A program made the translations under genes and the position numbers. The notes beneath the pieces are model-generated. The model was not told the DNA's origin. It ran no database searches and saw only the letters and a program-made list of their open reading frames with translations. A DNA stretch of 64,000 bases from Nannocystis exedens. Its GTDB lineage: Bacteria; Myxococcota_A; Polyangia; Nannocystales; Nannocystaceae. The stretch lies in the NCBI RefSeq assembly GCF_002343915.1, contig NZ_NETK01000001.1, positions 10,130,001-10,194,000 of the forward strand. Direction: 5' to 3'. This document shows positions 16,118 to 24,265 of this stretch, piece after piece; position 1 is the first letter of the stretch; every line of letters begins with the position of its first letter.

Positions 16118-16129
16118 TAGCGTGGGCCC
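16118..16129 (+). promoter_or_regulatory. TANNNT -10 hexamer, leaderless start
   Basis: TAGCGT (16118-16123) lies six nt before the ATG at 16130, so transcription would begin at or next to the start codon. There is no Shine-Dalgarno sequence. Confidence 0.5.
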
Positions 16130-16462
16130 ATGTCGATGCCGCCCGAATCGCGCTCCTCTGCTCCCCCGTCCGGCCGCGCGCGGTTCGCCGCGTCGTGGAC
16201 GGCCGCGTGGCTGTCGCTCGCGCCGGTGGCCCTGAGCGGCTGCACCGGCGGGGCGCCTGCCGCCAAGACCGGTGAGAAGGAGGCGGCGCCGAAGCAGCCG
16301 CCGCCCCCGCAGACGCCGGAGAACCAGCCGTACGCGCCGCCACCCCCCGACGTGAAGCTGCAGCCCGATCCCACGGCGAAGCCGGAGCCGCGGCCGGAGC
16401 CGCAGCCGAAGACCCCCGACCCGCAGCCGGAGCCGCGGCCGCATCTGCCGCCGCCGACCTGA
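16130..16462 (+). CDS. Small Pro/Glu-rich lipoprotein
   Basis: 110 residues: a long N-region, a hydrophobic core and lipobox (WLSLAPVALSGC), then a tail of about 70 residues dominated by Pro, Glu, Lys and Gln (PDPTAKPEPRPEPQPK). Such tails are extended and may span the periplasm or bind peptidoglycan. It resembles the broken lipoprotein at 15680 in layout and has almost the same promoter, so the two are probably duplicates. The membrane-protein gene follows after 18 nt and may be co-transcribed. The function is unknown. Confidence 0.75.
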   Translation: MSMPPESRSSAPPSGRARFAASWTAAWLSLAPVALSGCTGGAPAAKTGEKEAAPKQPPPPQTPENQPYAPPPPDVKLQPDPTAKPEPRPEPQPKTPDPQPEPRPHLPPPT

Positions 16463-16480
16463 GGGGGGCCGCGAGGGAGC

Positions 16481-17506
16481 GTGACGGTGGCGGGCGTCGA
16501 GTCCGTGGGCGCGGGGTCCGTCGACTGGCTCCGCGGGCCGCGCTTCGATCTGTCGCTGATCGTCGGCGTGCTGGCGCTGGCGCTGGTGCTCGGCGGGGCG
16601 GCGATGGCCTCGCCGGCGCTGTTCGCCGCGGTCCTCGCGGTCGACTTCTGGCTCCTGGCCTATCCGCACGCGGCGTCGACGTTCACGCGGATCGCGTTCG
16701 ACCGCGAGGGCGCGCGGGCCCACGCGTTCCTGCTGTTCGGGCTGCCGCCGCTGGTGTTCGCGGCCACGGCCGGGGCGGCGGCGCTCGGCGGGGTGCTGGC
16801 GCTCCATACGATCTACTTCTTGTGGCAGTCGTGGCACTACACCCGCCAGAGCTACGGGATCGCCCGCGCCTATCACCGCAGCGCGGGGATCGATCCGGCC
16901 GGCGACCGCCTCAGCGATCTGGTGGTGTTCGCCTGGCCGCTGTGGGGGCTGCTGCACCGCGCGCACCAGCAGCCGGGCCGGTTCTACGGCGGGCCGATCT
17001 GGCTGCCGTCGGTGCCGAAGGCGCTGGTGGTGGCGGCCGGGGCGGTGGCCCTCGGGGCGCTGGCGCTGTGGACGGCGCGGCACCTGCGAGCGCTCGGCTC
17101 GGGGCGGCCGCGCGGCCCGGGGCACGCGCTGTTCGTGCTGTCGCACGTGGTGATCACGGCGGTCAGCTACCTCGTGGTCCCGGAGATCACGCTCGGCTGG
17201 CTGTTCATCAACATCTGGCACAACGCGCAGTACCTGCTGTTCGTGTGGGCGATGAACGTCCGCCGGTTCCGCGGCGGCGTCGACCCGCGCCGGCCGTTCC
17301 TGTCGCGCCTGTGCCAGCCGGACCAGGCGCTGCGCTACGCTCTGGTGTGCCTGGCGCTGTCGTCCGCGTTCTACTTCGCGCTCGGGCAGGCGACCGGGCG
17401 GATGGCGTGGGAGGTGCTGCCGTGGGTGCTGGTCTGTCACCAGACGGTCAACTTCCACCATTACGTCGTCGACGCGGTGATCTGGCGCTCGCGCGGGCGG
17501 GCGTGA
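16481..17506 (+). CDS. Polytopic membrane protein of unknown function
   Basis: 341 residues, GTG start, with roughly eight hydrophobic segments: LSLIVGVLALALVLGG, ALFAAVLAVDFWLLA, FLLFGLPPLVFAATAG, LVVAAGAVALGALALW, LSHVVITAVSYLVV and others. Conserved-looking polar positions sit at membrane edges: FLWQSWHYTRQSYGIARAYH, NIWHNAQYLLFVWAMN and CHQTVNFHHYVVDAVIW. The repeated His pairs would suit metal or haem binding, as in membrane-bound hydroxylases or desaturases, but no family motif is complete and I do not recognise the protein. It lies 18 nt downstream of the Pro-rich lipoprotein; its stop is ten nt before a CATG array. Confidence 0.65.
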   Translation: MTVAGVESVGAGSVDWLRGPRFDLSLIVGVLALALVLGGAAMASPALFAAVLAVDFWLLAYPHAASTFTRIAFDREGARAHAFLLFGLPPLVFAATAGAAALGGVLALHTIYFLWQSWHYTRQSYGIARAYHRSAGIDPAGDRLSDLVVFAWPLWGLLHRAHQQPGRFYGGPIWLPSVPKALVVAAGAVALGALALWTARHLRALGSGRPRGPGHALFVLSHVVITAVSYLVVPEITLGWLFINIWHNAQYLLFVWAMNVRRFRGGVDPRRPFLSRLCQPDQALRYALVCLALSSAFYFALGQATGRMAWEVLPWVLVCHQTVNFHHYVVDAVIWRSRGRA

Positions 17507-17515
17507 ATGTCAGGA

Positions 17516-17585
17516 CATGCTCCATCGGGCATGTCGTCCTCGGCATGTCCTGGAGGGCATGTCGCGGGGGTCATGCCTCTTCGAG
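17516..17585. repeat. CATG 14-nt array D
   Basis: CATG at 17516, 17530, 17544, 17558 and 17572, an uninterrupted 14-nt ladder. It fills the space between two convergent stop codons (17504-17506 and 17571-17573); the last unit even overlaps the minus-strand stop. Confidence 0.8.
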
Positions 17586-18209
17586 CTCGGCGGCGCGGGC
17601 GAGGTGCTCGCGGGCGAGGCGGTCGGCCGGGTCGAGGGGGGCGGCCCGCTCGCGGTGGGCGTATGCGACGAAGCGGCGGAGCTCGCGGTCGGCCGGCCGC
17701 TCGCGCACCAGGGCCTCGTAGACGGCGAACACGCCCGGCCAGCCGGGCTCGGGGAGGTGCCAGCGGCGGACCTCGGCGCAGCCCTCGGCGAGGGTGTACT
17801 CGTCGAGCCAGCGGTCGTCGGCGTCGCCGGTCGACCGCACGAACAGGCGCGCGTCGGCGAGGAAGACGGCGAGCCGGTCGAGGGCCCAGTGCAGGTTGCG
17901 GGCGTCGATGTAGCAGACGTCGGACAGCTGCTCGAGCGAGAGCAGGTCCTGGCCGGGCTCGCCGCGATCGAGCGACCAGCCCCGGGCGTGACGATCACGG
18001 TCGATCCGGTGCAGCGGCCAGTGCTGGTCCGGCAGGGCCGCGATGGCGGCGTCGAGCTCCGCGGTGGCCCCGGGCCGCACGGGGATCAGGGCGCGATAGT
18101 CGTCGAACCAGGGCGCGACCTGCTGGAACCACAGGCGATAGCGGCCGAAGAAGGCCGGGTCGCGGTCGCGGACGAACTCTCGGACCACGGGGAAGGGCTG
18201 CGGGGTCAT
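17571..18209 (-). CDS. Hypothetical protein, about 212 residues
   Basis: MTPQPFPVVREFVRDRDPAF begins a soluble-looking protein rich in Trp, Tyr, Arg and Asp (YRLWFQQVAPWFDDYRAL; WPLHRIDRDRHARGW; SDVCYIDARNLHWALDRL). There is no signal peptide or membrane segment. The C-terminal 40 residues are helical and charged (LDPADRLAREHLARAAELEE). I do not recognise the family. The ATG at 18209 is chosen because upstream codons in this frame are not protein-like. The stop is embedded in CATG array D. Confidence 0.65.
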   Translation of the reverse strand: MTPQPFPVVREFVRDRDPAFFGRYRLWFQQVAPWFDDYRALIPVRPGATAELDAAIAALPDQHWPLHRIDRDRHARGWSLDRGEPGQDLLSLEQLSDVCYIDARNLHWALDRLAVFLADARLFVRSTGDADDRWLDEYTLAEGCAEVRRWHLPEPGWPGVFAVYEALVRERPADRELRRFVAYAHRERAAPLDPADRLAREHLARAAELEEA

Positions 18210-18521
18210 GCGGGCCGGTGTCAGGAGGATGGCACGCGCGACGGGGACCGTGTGGGACGAGCGGGTGCGAGGCACGCGGCCGCACCGGCGCGGTGGTGCG
18301 GGCCGGGCGGGCGGACCGAGGTCCGCGGGGGCGGCACGAAGGCGCTCGCGGGGCGGGTTCAACTGCCGGCGGGGCGGCACGAGGGCGCTCGTGGACCGGA
18401 GCGAGCTGCCGGAGGCGACGGCACGAGGAGGTTCGGGTCGATCCGGCGCGAGTGCATCGGATCGCGGATCGTCGGGCGACCGATCGTGACAGCGACGCGG
18501 GGTGCGTGCGAGGATGTTCGC
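18210..18521. other. Intergenic gap between divergent genes
   Basis: The 312 bp separate the hypothetical gene (minus) from the PI-PLC-like lipoprotein (plus). It contains imperfect G-rich direct repeats (GGGGCGGCACGAAGGCGCTCG at about 18325 and GGGGCGGCACGAGGGCGCTCG at about 18371) but no recognisable gene. Confidence 0.5.
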
Positions 18522-19787
18522 ATGCGCGCGAACGGGCTCATCCGCGGGTTGCTGTGCGGGGCGCTGGCGATGGCGGGGTGCGGAGCGCCGGGGCCGGGCG
18601 GGTCGACGAGCGCGACGGAGGTCTCCGCGAGCACGAGCTCGGGCAGCGATTCGGCGGACGACACGGGGACGACGGCGGGGGCGCCGACGACGACGGAGTC
18701 GCCGACGGCCGGCTCGGGATCGGGCGGGGAGACGACGACGACCGGCTCGACGAGTTCGACGTCGGAGGTGTCGAGCTCGACCACCGAGGCGGTGACGTCG
18801 ACGACCACGACGACTTCGACGTCGACGTCGACCACCGGCGACACCACCGCCGGCGAGACCGACACGACCGGCGGCGGTTCGCTCGACGAGGTGCTCACGC
18901 TGCAGCACGTGCAGGTCAAGGGGACGCACAACAGCTATCACGTCGAGCCGCTGCTGCCGTTCGACCCGAGCCACGAGTACAGCCACGCGCCGCTCGACGT
19001 GCAGCTCGGCGAGCAGGGCGTGCGGGCGTTCGAGCTCGACGTCCACAAGGGCGTCAGCGAGTTCGAGGTCTATCACATCACCGTGATCGATGCGTCCGCG
19101 ACCTGCACGAACGTGCCCGACTGCCTGGGCCTCATCCGCGACTGGTCGCTGGCGCACCCGGATCACCTGCCGATCGTGGTGTGGGTCGAGATCAAGGACT
19201 CGACCGGCGGGCTGCCGATCGGGGCGTCCGACCTCGACGCGCTCGACGACGCGATCCGCGAGGTGCTGCCGCCCGAGCAGCTGTTCACGCCCGACGACCT
19301 GCAGGCCGGGCATCCGAGCGTGCGCGCGGCGCTCGAGGCCGAGGGCTGGCCGACGCTGGCGCAGCTGCGCGGGCAGATCCTGCTGGTGCTGCTCAACGTC
19401 GAGGAGGGGCACGCGGACGACTACACGGCGGGGTACACGTCGCTGGCCGGGCGGGCGATGTTCGCCCGGGCGACGCCGGGCCAGTTCTCGGCGCCGTGGG
19501 CGGCGCTCGCCAAGCTCGGGATCGACGACGACGAGGCGATCGCGCAGGCCCACGCGGCCAACCTGCTGATCGCCACCAACGTGTGCGGGGCGGGCGAGGA
19601 CGACGCCGCGTGCGAGGCGAAGGCGGAGGCGGCGAAGGCTGCCGGGATCCACATGCTCAAGGACGACTTCCCGGCGCCGGTCGACGGGATGCGCTACTTC
19701 CTCGACTTCCCCGACGGCAACCCGGCTCGCTGCAACCCGGTGACGGCGCCGCCGGCGTGCACGAGCGAGGCGCTGGAGGACCTGTGA
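18522..19787 (+). CDS. Lipoprotein with Ca2+-dependent PI-phospholipase C-like domain
   Basis: 421 residues. A signal peptide with lipobox (GLLCGALAMAGC) is followed by a Thr/Ser/Gly linker (residues about 25-125) and a catalytic-type domain. LQHVQVKGTHNSYHVEPL has the first His, GVRAFELDVHKG the second His/Asp pair, and IRDWSLAHPDHLPIVVWVEI is the following strand-helix. NLLIATNVCGAGEDDAAC, with HMLKDDFPAPVDGMRYFL, closes the TIM-barrel-like fold. This is the PI-PLC-C1 type (Pfam PF16670), which cleaves phosphoinositides or related phosphodiesters. It would act outside the cell, anchored by lipid. The next lipoprotein gene starts in its stop codon (GTGA), so the two are co-translated. Confidence 0.82.
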   Translation: MRANGLIRGLLCGALAMAGCGAPGPGGSTSATEVSASTSSGSDSADDTGTTAGAPTTTESPTAGSGSGGETTTTGSTSSTSEVSSSTTEAVTSTTTTTSTSTSTTGDTTAGETDTTGGGSLDEVLTLQHVQVKGTHNSYHVEPLLPFDPSHEYSHAPLDVQLGEQGVRAFELDVHKGVSEFEVYHITVIDASATCTNVPDCLGLIRDWSLAHPDHLPIVVWVEIKDSTGGLPIGASDLDALDDAIREVLPPEQLFTPDDLQAGHPSVRAALEAEGWPTLAQLRGQILLVLLNVEEGHADDYTAGYTSLAGRAMFARATPGQFSAPWAALAKLGIDDDEAIAQAHAANLLIATNVCGAGEDDAACEAKAEAAKAAGIHMLKDDFPAPVDGMRYFLDFPDGNPARCNPVTAPPACTSEALEDL

Positions 19788-20206
19788 CAGCGAGACCGGC
19801 GATCGTGATCGCGGCGCTGCTGGGCGGCTGCGTGCGCGGCGAGCCGGCGAGCGTGTCGCCGGCGGTGGTGAACCCGACAGAGACGGCGAGCGCAGCGGCG
19901 CCGGCCCAGGACGCGGGCGCAGGAGCGGAGGCCGCGGGCGCAGGAGCGGAGGCCGCGGGCGCAGGAGCGGAGGCCGCGGGCGCAGGAGCGGAGGCCGCGG
20001 GCGCGGAGCAGGCCGAGGCTGTCGTGACGCCGGAGGTGCGGCGCGGCGCCGACGGCGGCTGCGAGCCGACGCCGAAGGCGGGCGATCCGTGCCGCGCGGA
20101 CGACGGCTATTGCGTGCTGTCGTGGGGCGAGCCGGGCGGGTACAGCGAGGCGCTGTGGTGCCGCGACGGGCGCTGGGCGCTCGAGCAGGAGCGCAACTTG
20201 CCCTGA
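19784..20206 (+). CDS. Small lipoprotein with Ala/Gly/Glu tandem repeats
   Basis: 140 residues, GTG start overlapping the stop of the PI-PLC-like gene. Signal peptide PAIVIAALLGGC with lipobox. Residues about 45-75 repeat GAGAEAA four times, encoded by a 21-bp unit (gcaggagcggaggccgcgggc) between about 19913 and 19999. The C-terminal 60 residues contain four Cys (GGCEPTPKAGDPCRADDGYC and LWCRDGRW), a small disulfide-stabilised domain. It is coupled to the phospholipase-like protein and may be its envelope partner (inference). Confidence 0.72.
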   Translation: MTARPAIVIAALLGGCVRGEPASVSPAVVNPTETASAAAPAQDAGAGAEAAGAGAEAAGAGAEAAGAGAEAAGAEQAEAVVTPEVRRGADGGCEPTPKAGDPCRADDGYCVLSWGEPGGYSEALWCRDGRWALEQERNLP

Positions 20207-20233
20207 GGGGCGGAGGCCGGCGGCATCGACGAG

Positions 20234-20321
20234 GATGTCCGGATGGGCATGTCGGTGAGAGCATGTCGTCATGAACATGATCGGACGAACATGACCGCGA
20301 GAGCATGTCGAAGAGCGCAGG
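20234..20321. repeat. CATG 14-nt array E
   Basis: GATG at 20234, CATG at 20248, 20262, 20276, 20290 and 20304, CAGG at 20318: seven positions on a strict 14-nt ladder. It starts 28 nt after a stop codon and ends close to the convergent hydrolase remnant. Confidence 0.8.
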
Positions 20322-20329
20322 CGCGGCGC

Positions 20330-20670
20330 TCACGCGGGCGGCAGGGCGGCGAGCACGGCGGCGGCGAAGGCGTCGAGGTCCCAGGCGGCGCGGTCGTGGG
20401 TCATGCGGAGGCGGACGATCGCGGCGTCGCGCGAGGGCACGACGAGGACGGCCTGGCCCTGGAAGCCGGACGCCTGGTAGGCGTCGGGGGGCACGTGGGG
20501 CAGGCGGCGCTTGTTCGGTCGGCGGGGTCGGGGGCGTTGGCCCAGAAGTGGGCGGCGTAGTCGCCGGGGCCGGTGCGGGTGGGCGTGCGGCTGTACTCGA
20601 CCCAGCCTTCGGGGAGGATCCGCGCGCCGTCCCACACGCCGTCACGCAGGTAGAGCGGACCTGCGTCCCG
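20330..20670 (-). pseudogene. Serine hydrolase (beta-lactamase family) C-terminal remnant
   Basis: One frame reads [25 protein letters not shown]...[17 protein letters not shown]; after about 20520 the homology continues in another frame with [20 protein letters not shown] and ends DAFAAAVLAALPPA. Together they form the last 100 residues of a class C beta-lactamase-family esterase or peptidase. The SxxK and YxN parts are absent, and a frameshift breaks what is left. No function is expected. A complete member of the family lies at 46721. Confidence 0.7.
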
Positions 20671-20879
20671 CGGGCGAGCGGAAGGCAGACCGCGGCGGGG
20701 CACGGGCGAGGGCCGTGAATCTCGCCCGCTCCGCGGCGGGTGCCACGGGCCGCGGAGATCCCCGGCGAGGACCGTGGCTGCGGGCATCCGCGGGTCGCTG
20801 CAGGTCGCGGGCGAGAGGCAGTGACTTCAGGCATCTCCGCGGGGAGAGCTCGGAGGCGCGAGGGACTGACGCGGCGTGA

Positions 20880-20890
20880 TACGGTGCGGC
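20880..20890 (+). promoter_or_regulatory. TANNNT -10 hexamer, leaderless start
   Basis: TACGGT (20880-20885) is five nt upstream of the ATG at 20891; no Shine-Dalgarno sequence is present. Confidence 0.5.
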
Positions 20891-22048
20891 ATGGTGCGAT
20901 CTTTGTCCTGGCCTGGTCTCCTGGTGGCGTCGGTCTCGGTGCTGGCGCCGGGGTGCGGCGACGACGGGGGCGGCTCGGGGACGAGCGCGACGGGCGTCAC
21001 GGGGGCGACGTCGCTCGCGACGACGTCGACGACCGCGGCGCCGACCTCCGGCGCGGCGACGACGGGCGAGGCGAGCACGACGAGCAGCGAGGACAGCACC
21101 GCGGCGCCGACGTCGACGGGCGCGGTGACGGGCGGGCCGGCGCTCGACGTCGGCATGCCCGACTTCGGCGGGCCGAGCGAGTGCGCGGCGGAGCAGCACG
21201 CGGCCTGCGACGCGGTCGACGGCGATCCGCTGCAGGCGATCGGCCTCAACTGCCCGGGCGAGTGGACGGTCACCGGCGGCTTCGACGGCAACCCGGCCGG
21301 GCTGCGGGTCCTCTCGCAGTGGGGCCAGGCCGACACGTTCACGCCGCGCGAGGGGAGCAGCTTCCTCGTGCTGAGCACCGGCGACCTGGCGGAGATGCAC
21401 GACGTGCCGGCCGACGAGGGCGACGTCGCCTCTCACTGCAACTCGTGGTTTACGCCCGGCGACGGCATGGACACGACCCAGTTCCCGCCGCCGATCACGA
21501 AGCAGCCGGTCGCGGGCGATTGCCTGGTCGACCCGTCGCTGGTCGGCACCGGCGACTGCTCGAAGACGATCGAGGACCAGTTCGACCAGAGCGGCTTCAA
21601 GTACGACTACCAGGAGCTGCGCTTCACCGCGGTGGTCCCGCCCGGGGCGGAGTCGTTCAGCTTCGATCTGGCGTTCTTCACCAAGGAGTACCCGATCTGG
21701 CAGGACCAGCCGTATAACGACATGTTCATCGGCTGGCTCGAGTCGACGAACTGGACCGGCAACATCTCGTTCGACGATCAGGGCAAGGCGCTGTCGCTCA
21801 ACGCGGCGTTCCTCGAGCTGTACGACGACGGCGGCGACCTGCCCGAGTTCGCCGGGACGTGCATGCGCTACAGCGCCGGCACGAAGTGGCTGACGACCAC
21901 GGCCGACGTGGTGCCGGGCGAGACGATCGAGCTGGTGCTGGCGATCTTCGACCTCGACGACGTCAACTGGGACAGCTTCGTGCTGGTCGACAACTTCCAG
22001 TGGCACTGCGGCGACGCGACGGGGCCGGTCACCGAGCCGGTGGGGTGA
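20891..22048 (+). CDS. Choice-of-anchor L domain lipoprotein
   Basis: 385 residues. Signal peptide with lipobox (LLVASVSVLAPGC), a Thr/Ser-rich linker to about residue 85, then a folded domain with LNCPGEWTVTGGFDGNP, FSFDLAFFTKEYPIWQDQPY, NDMFIGWLESTNWTGNISFD, AGTKWLTTTADVVPGETIEL and DSFVLVDNFQWHC. These are hallmark segments of the choice-of-anchor L domain, a surface module of unknown biochemical role common in Myxococcota. The start is set by the signal peptide and the adjacent TACGGT. Confidence 0.85.
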   Translation: MVRSLSWPGLLVASVSVLAPGCGDDGGGSGTSATGVTGATSLATTSTTAAPTSGAATTGEASTTSSEDSTAAPTSTGAVTGGPALDVGMPDFGGPSECAAEQHAACDAVDGDPLQAIGLNCPGEWTVTGGFDGNPAGLRVLSQWGQADTFTPREGSSFLVLSTGDLAEMHDVPADEGDVASHCNSWFTPGDGMDTTQFPPPITKQPVAGDCLVDPSLVGTGDCSKTIEDQFDQSGFKYDYQELRFTAVVPPGAESFSFDLAFFTKEYPIWQDQPYNDMFIGWLESTNWTGNISFDDQGKALSLNAAFLELYDDGGDLPEFAGTCMRYSAGTKWLTTTADVVPGETIELVLAIFDLDDVNWDSFVLVDNFQWHCGDATGPVTEPVG

Positions 22049-22060
22049 GGCGCGGCGCGG

Positions 22061-23041
22061 TCAATGGGCCGGGGGCGGGCCGCTGCGCCGGAACTCGCCG
22101 GGCGTCACGCCGACGCGGCGCTTGAACGCCTTGCCGAAGGCGCTGTCGGTCTCGTAGCCGACGGCGCGGGCGATGTCCGCGAGCGAGGCGTCACGGTCGC
22201 GCAGCAAGGCCATGGCTCGATGCATGCGCCAGCGGGTGAGGTAGGCCAGCGGCGCCTCGCCGACCAGCGCCTTGAAGCGCGCGGCGAACACCGAGCGCGA
22301 CATGCCGGCCAGGCGCGCCAGCTTCGCCAGCGTCCACGGGGCCTGCGGCCTCTCGTGCATGCGCTGCAGCACGGCGCCGATCCGCGGGTGGACGAGCGCG
22401 CCCAGCCAGCCGCTCTCGCCTGTCCGTGAGGTCATGTGGGCCCGCAGCGCCTGGACGAACAGGACGTCGGCGAGGCGGCTGACGACCGTCTCGTGGCCCG
22501 GCTGCTCGGCCTCGATCTCGGCGGCGAGGAAGCGCAGCGTCGCCTCGAGCCAGCGCGGCGAGTCGGGCGCATCGCTCCGCACGTGCAGCAGGGTCGGCAG
22601 CGCCTCGACCAGCGGGCTCAGGGCCTCGCCGGCGAAGGTGAACGAGCCGACCACGAGGGTGACCTCGACCCCGCCGCCGCCGTAGTGGAGCACGCCGCCG
22701 CAGCGGAACGGCACCCGCGTGGCGTAGACCTCGGCGATCGGCAGGGCCCGGGTGCCCCGCCGGTCGCGCAGGCTGAACCGCGTGCCGGCGGGGATGAACA
22801 CGAAGTCGCCGGGCGCCAGCGCGAGCTCGTGGTCGTCGGCGGCCAGCAGGCAGCTGCCGCGCATGACGGCATAAAACAGCGGGTGCGGCGAGCCGTCGAC
22901 GCGCATGCCCCACGGCGCGGTCAGCTCGTAGCGCGCATGCACGCGGCTCTGCAGGCGAACGCCGCGCAGGACGTCGGCGAGGACGTCGAGACCCGGCCGG
23001 CGATCGGACGATTGGACCAGAGAACCGGACTTTTGGCGCAT
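22061..23041 (-). CDS. AraC-family transcriptional regulator
   Basis: 326 residues: cupin-type sensor (RYELTAPWGMRVDGSPHPLF; LALAPGDFVFIPAGTRF) and C-terminal double helix-turn-helix (WTLAKLARLAGMSRSVFAARF; SLADIARAVGYETDSAFGKAF; GVTPGEFRRSG). It is divergent from the quinone-oxidoreductase-like gene, the classic arrangement of this AraC class with its target enzyme. The intergenic region contains ACTATAGAC (23061-23069), giving TATAGT as a -10 on the minus strand. Confidence 0.9.
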   Translation of the reverse strand: MRQKSGSLVQSSDRRPGLDVLADVLRGVRLQSRVHARYELTAPWGMRVDGSPHPLFYAVMRGSCLLAADDHELALAPGDFVFIPAGTRFSLRDRRGTRALPIAEVYATRVPFRCGGVLHYGGGGVEVTLVVGSFTFAGEALSPLVEALPTLLHVRSDAPDSPRWLEATLRFLAAEIEAEQPGHETVVSRLADVLFVQALRAHMTSRTGESGWLGALVHPRIGAVLQRMHERPQAPWTLAKLARLAGMSRSVFAARFKALVGEAPLAYLTRWRMHRAMALLRDRDASLADIARAVGYETDSAFGKAFKRRVGVTPGEFRRSGPPPAH

Positions 23042-23135
23042 GTTCGTCCCGTCGCCCCGGACTATAGACCGATCGCGGCGACGCGGCCGGCGGCGAGCGG
23101 GTTCGCCGGGGCCGGGGCGCGAGAGGAGTGTTGCG

Positions 23136-24116
23136 GTGAAAGCGGTACGAATTCACGGTTTCGGCGGGCCCGAGGTGCTCCGCTGCGAGGAGGTGGCCAC
23201 GCCGACGCCGGGCGAGGGCGAGATCCGGCTGCGGGTCCACACGGCGGGCCTGAGCTACACCGACCTCGGGCTGCGAGCGGGACGCCTCTCGGGCGCGCCG
23301 CCGCTGCCGTTCATCCCCGGGTTCGAGGCGGCGGGGGTCGTCGACGCGGTGGGGCCGGCGGTGCGAGGGTTCGCGCCCGGCGACCGCGCGGTCGCGCTGC
23401 TGCCGAACCAGGGCGGTCTCGCCGAGTTCGCGGTCGCGCCGGCGACGACGGTGCTGGCGATCCCCGAGGCCATGTCGTTCGCGCAGGCGGTGGCCCTGCC
23501 GGCCCAGGCGCCCACGGCCCTGCTCGGGCTGCGACGGGCCGCGCAGCTCCGCGGCGGCGAGTCGGTGTTCGTGCCGTCGGCCGCGGGCGGCGTCGGCACG
23601 CTGCTCGTGCAGCTCGCCCGCGAGATGGGTGCGGGGCGCGTGATCGGGGCGGCGAGCAGCGCGAGCAAGCGCGAGCTGGTGCGGCGCCTCGGGGCGGCGA
23701 CGATCGATCCCGCCGACCCCGAGTGGCCCGCGCGCGTGCGCGAGGCGACCGCAGGGCAGGGGGCGGACGTCGTGTTCGTGGCCGGCGACGGGGAGGCCGC
23801 GGCCCGCAGCCTCGAGGCGCTCGCGCCCCGCGGTCGACTGGTGCTGTTCGGCGCCGACACGCTGGGCACGACGCAGTGGAGCCGCGAGCAGACGGCGGGG
23901 CTGATGATCCGCAATCAAGCGATCGTCGGCTTCGCGACGTTCACGCTGCCGCTCGCCGAGCGACAGGCGGCCCTCGCCGAAGTGATCGCGCTCGTGGTCC
24001 GCGGACGCGTCGACGCGGTGGTCGGGCAGACGTTCGCGCTCGCTGCCGTCGGCGAGGCCCACGCGGCGATGGCGGCGCGAAAGACGACCGGCAAGGTGGT
24101 GATCCACGTGACGTGA
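23136..24116 (+). CDS. Zinc-independent MDR / NADPH:quinone oxidoreductase-like
   Basis: 326 residues, GTG start behind GAGAGGAG. The N-terminal GroES-like part is VKAVRIHGFGGPEVLRCEEV and GLSYTDLGLRAG...PFIPGFEAAGVVDAVG; the cofactor part has SAAGGVGTLLVQLAREMGAG (AxxGxxG NADPH motif). The zinc-ligand cysteines of alcohol dehydrogenases are absent, so it belongs to the quinone oxidoreductase/enoyl-reductase branch. GKVVIHVT is the usual C-terminal strand. It probably reduces a quinone or an alpha,beta-unsaturated carbonyl compound with NADPH and is probably controlled by the divergent AraC gene. Confidence 0.88.
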   Translation: MKAVRIHGFGGPEVLRCEEVATPTPGEGEIRLRVHTAGLSYTDLGLRAGRLSGAPPLPFIPGFEAAGVVDAVGPAVRGFAPGDRAVALLPNQGGLAEFAVAPATTVLAIPEAMSFAQAVALPAQAPTALLGLRRAAQLRGGESVFVPSAAGGVGTLLVQLAREMGAGRVIGAASSASKRELVRRLGAATIDPADPEWPARVREATAGQGADVVFVAGDGEAAARSLEALAPRGRLVLFGADTLGTTQWSREQTAGLMIRNQAIVGFATFTLPLAERQAALAEVIALVVRGRVDAVVGQTFALAAVGEAHAAMAARKTTGKVVIHVT

Positions 24117-24265
24117 GCGGGTGAAGCACACGCCGAGGCGCGTCGCGCCAGGGAGGCGCGCGCTCGGTGGCGAGACCGCGGCCATGCTGGCTTGCGGCGC
24201 GAGGTCGCGTTGACACCCGCCGGCGCGGTCGGTAGGAAACCCGTCCTCGACCAGGCGCGGCCGCG

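Noticed and set aside
17571-20834. A giant minus-strand frame of over 1,000 codons
   Set aside because: Only its last 212 codons look like protein; the rest is antisense to the PI-PLC-like gene and its neighbours.
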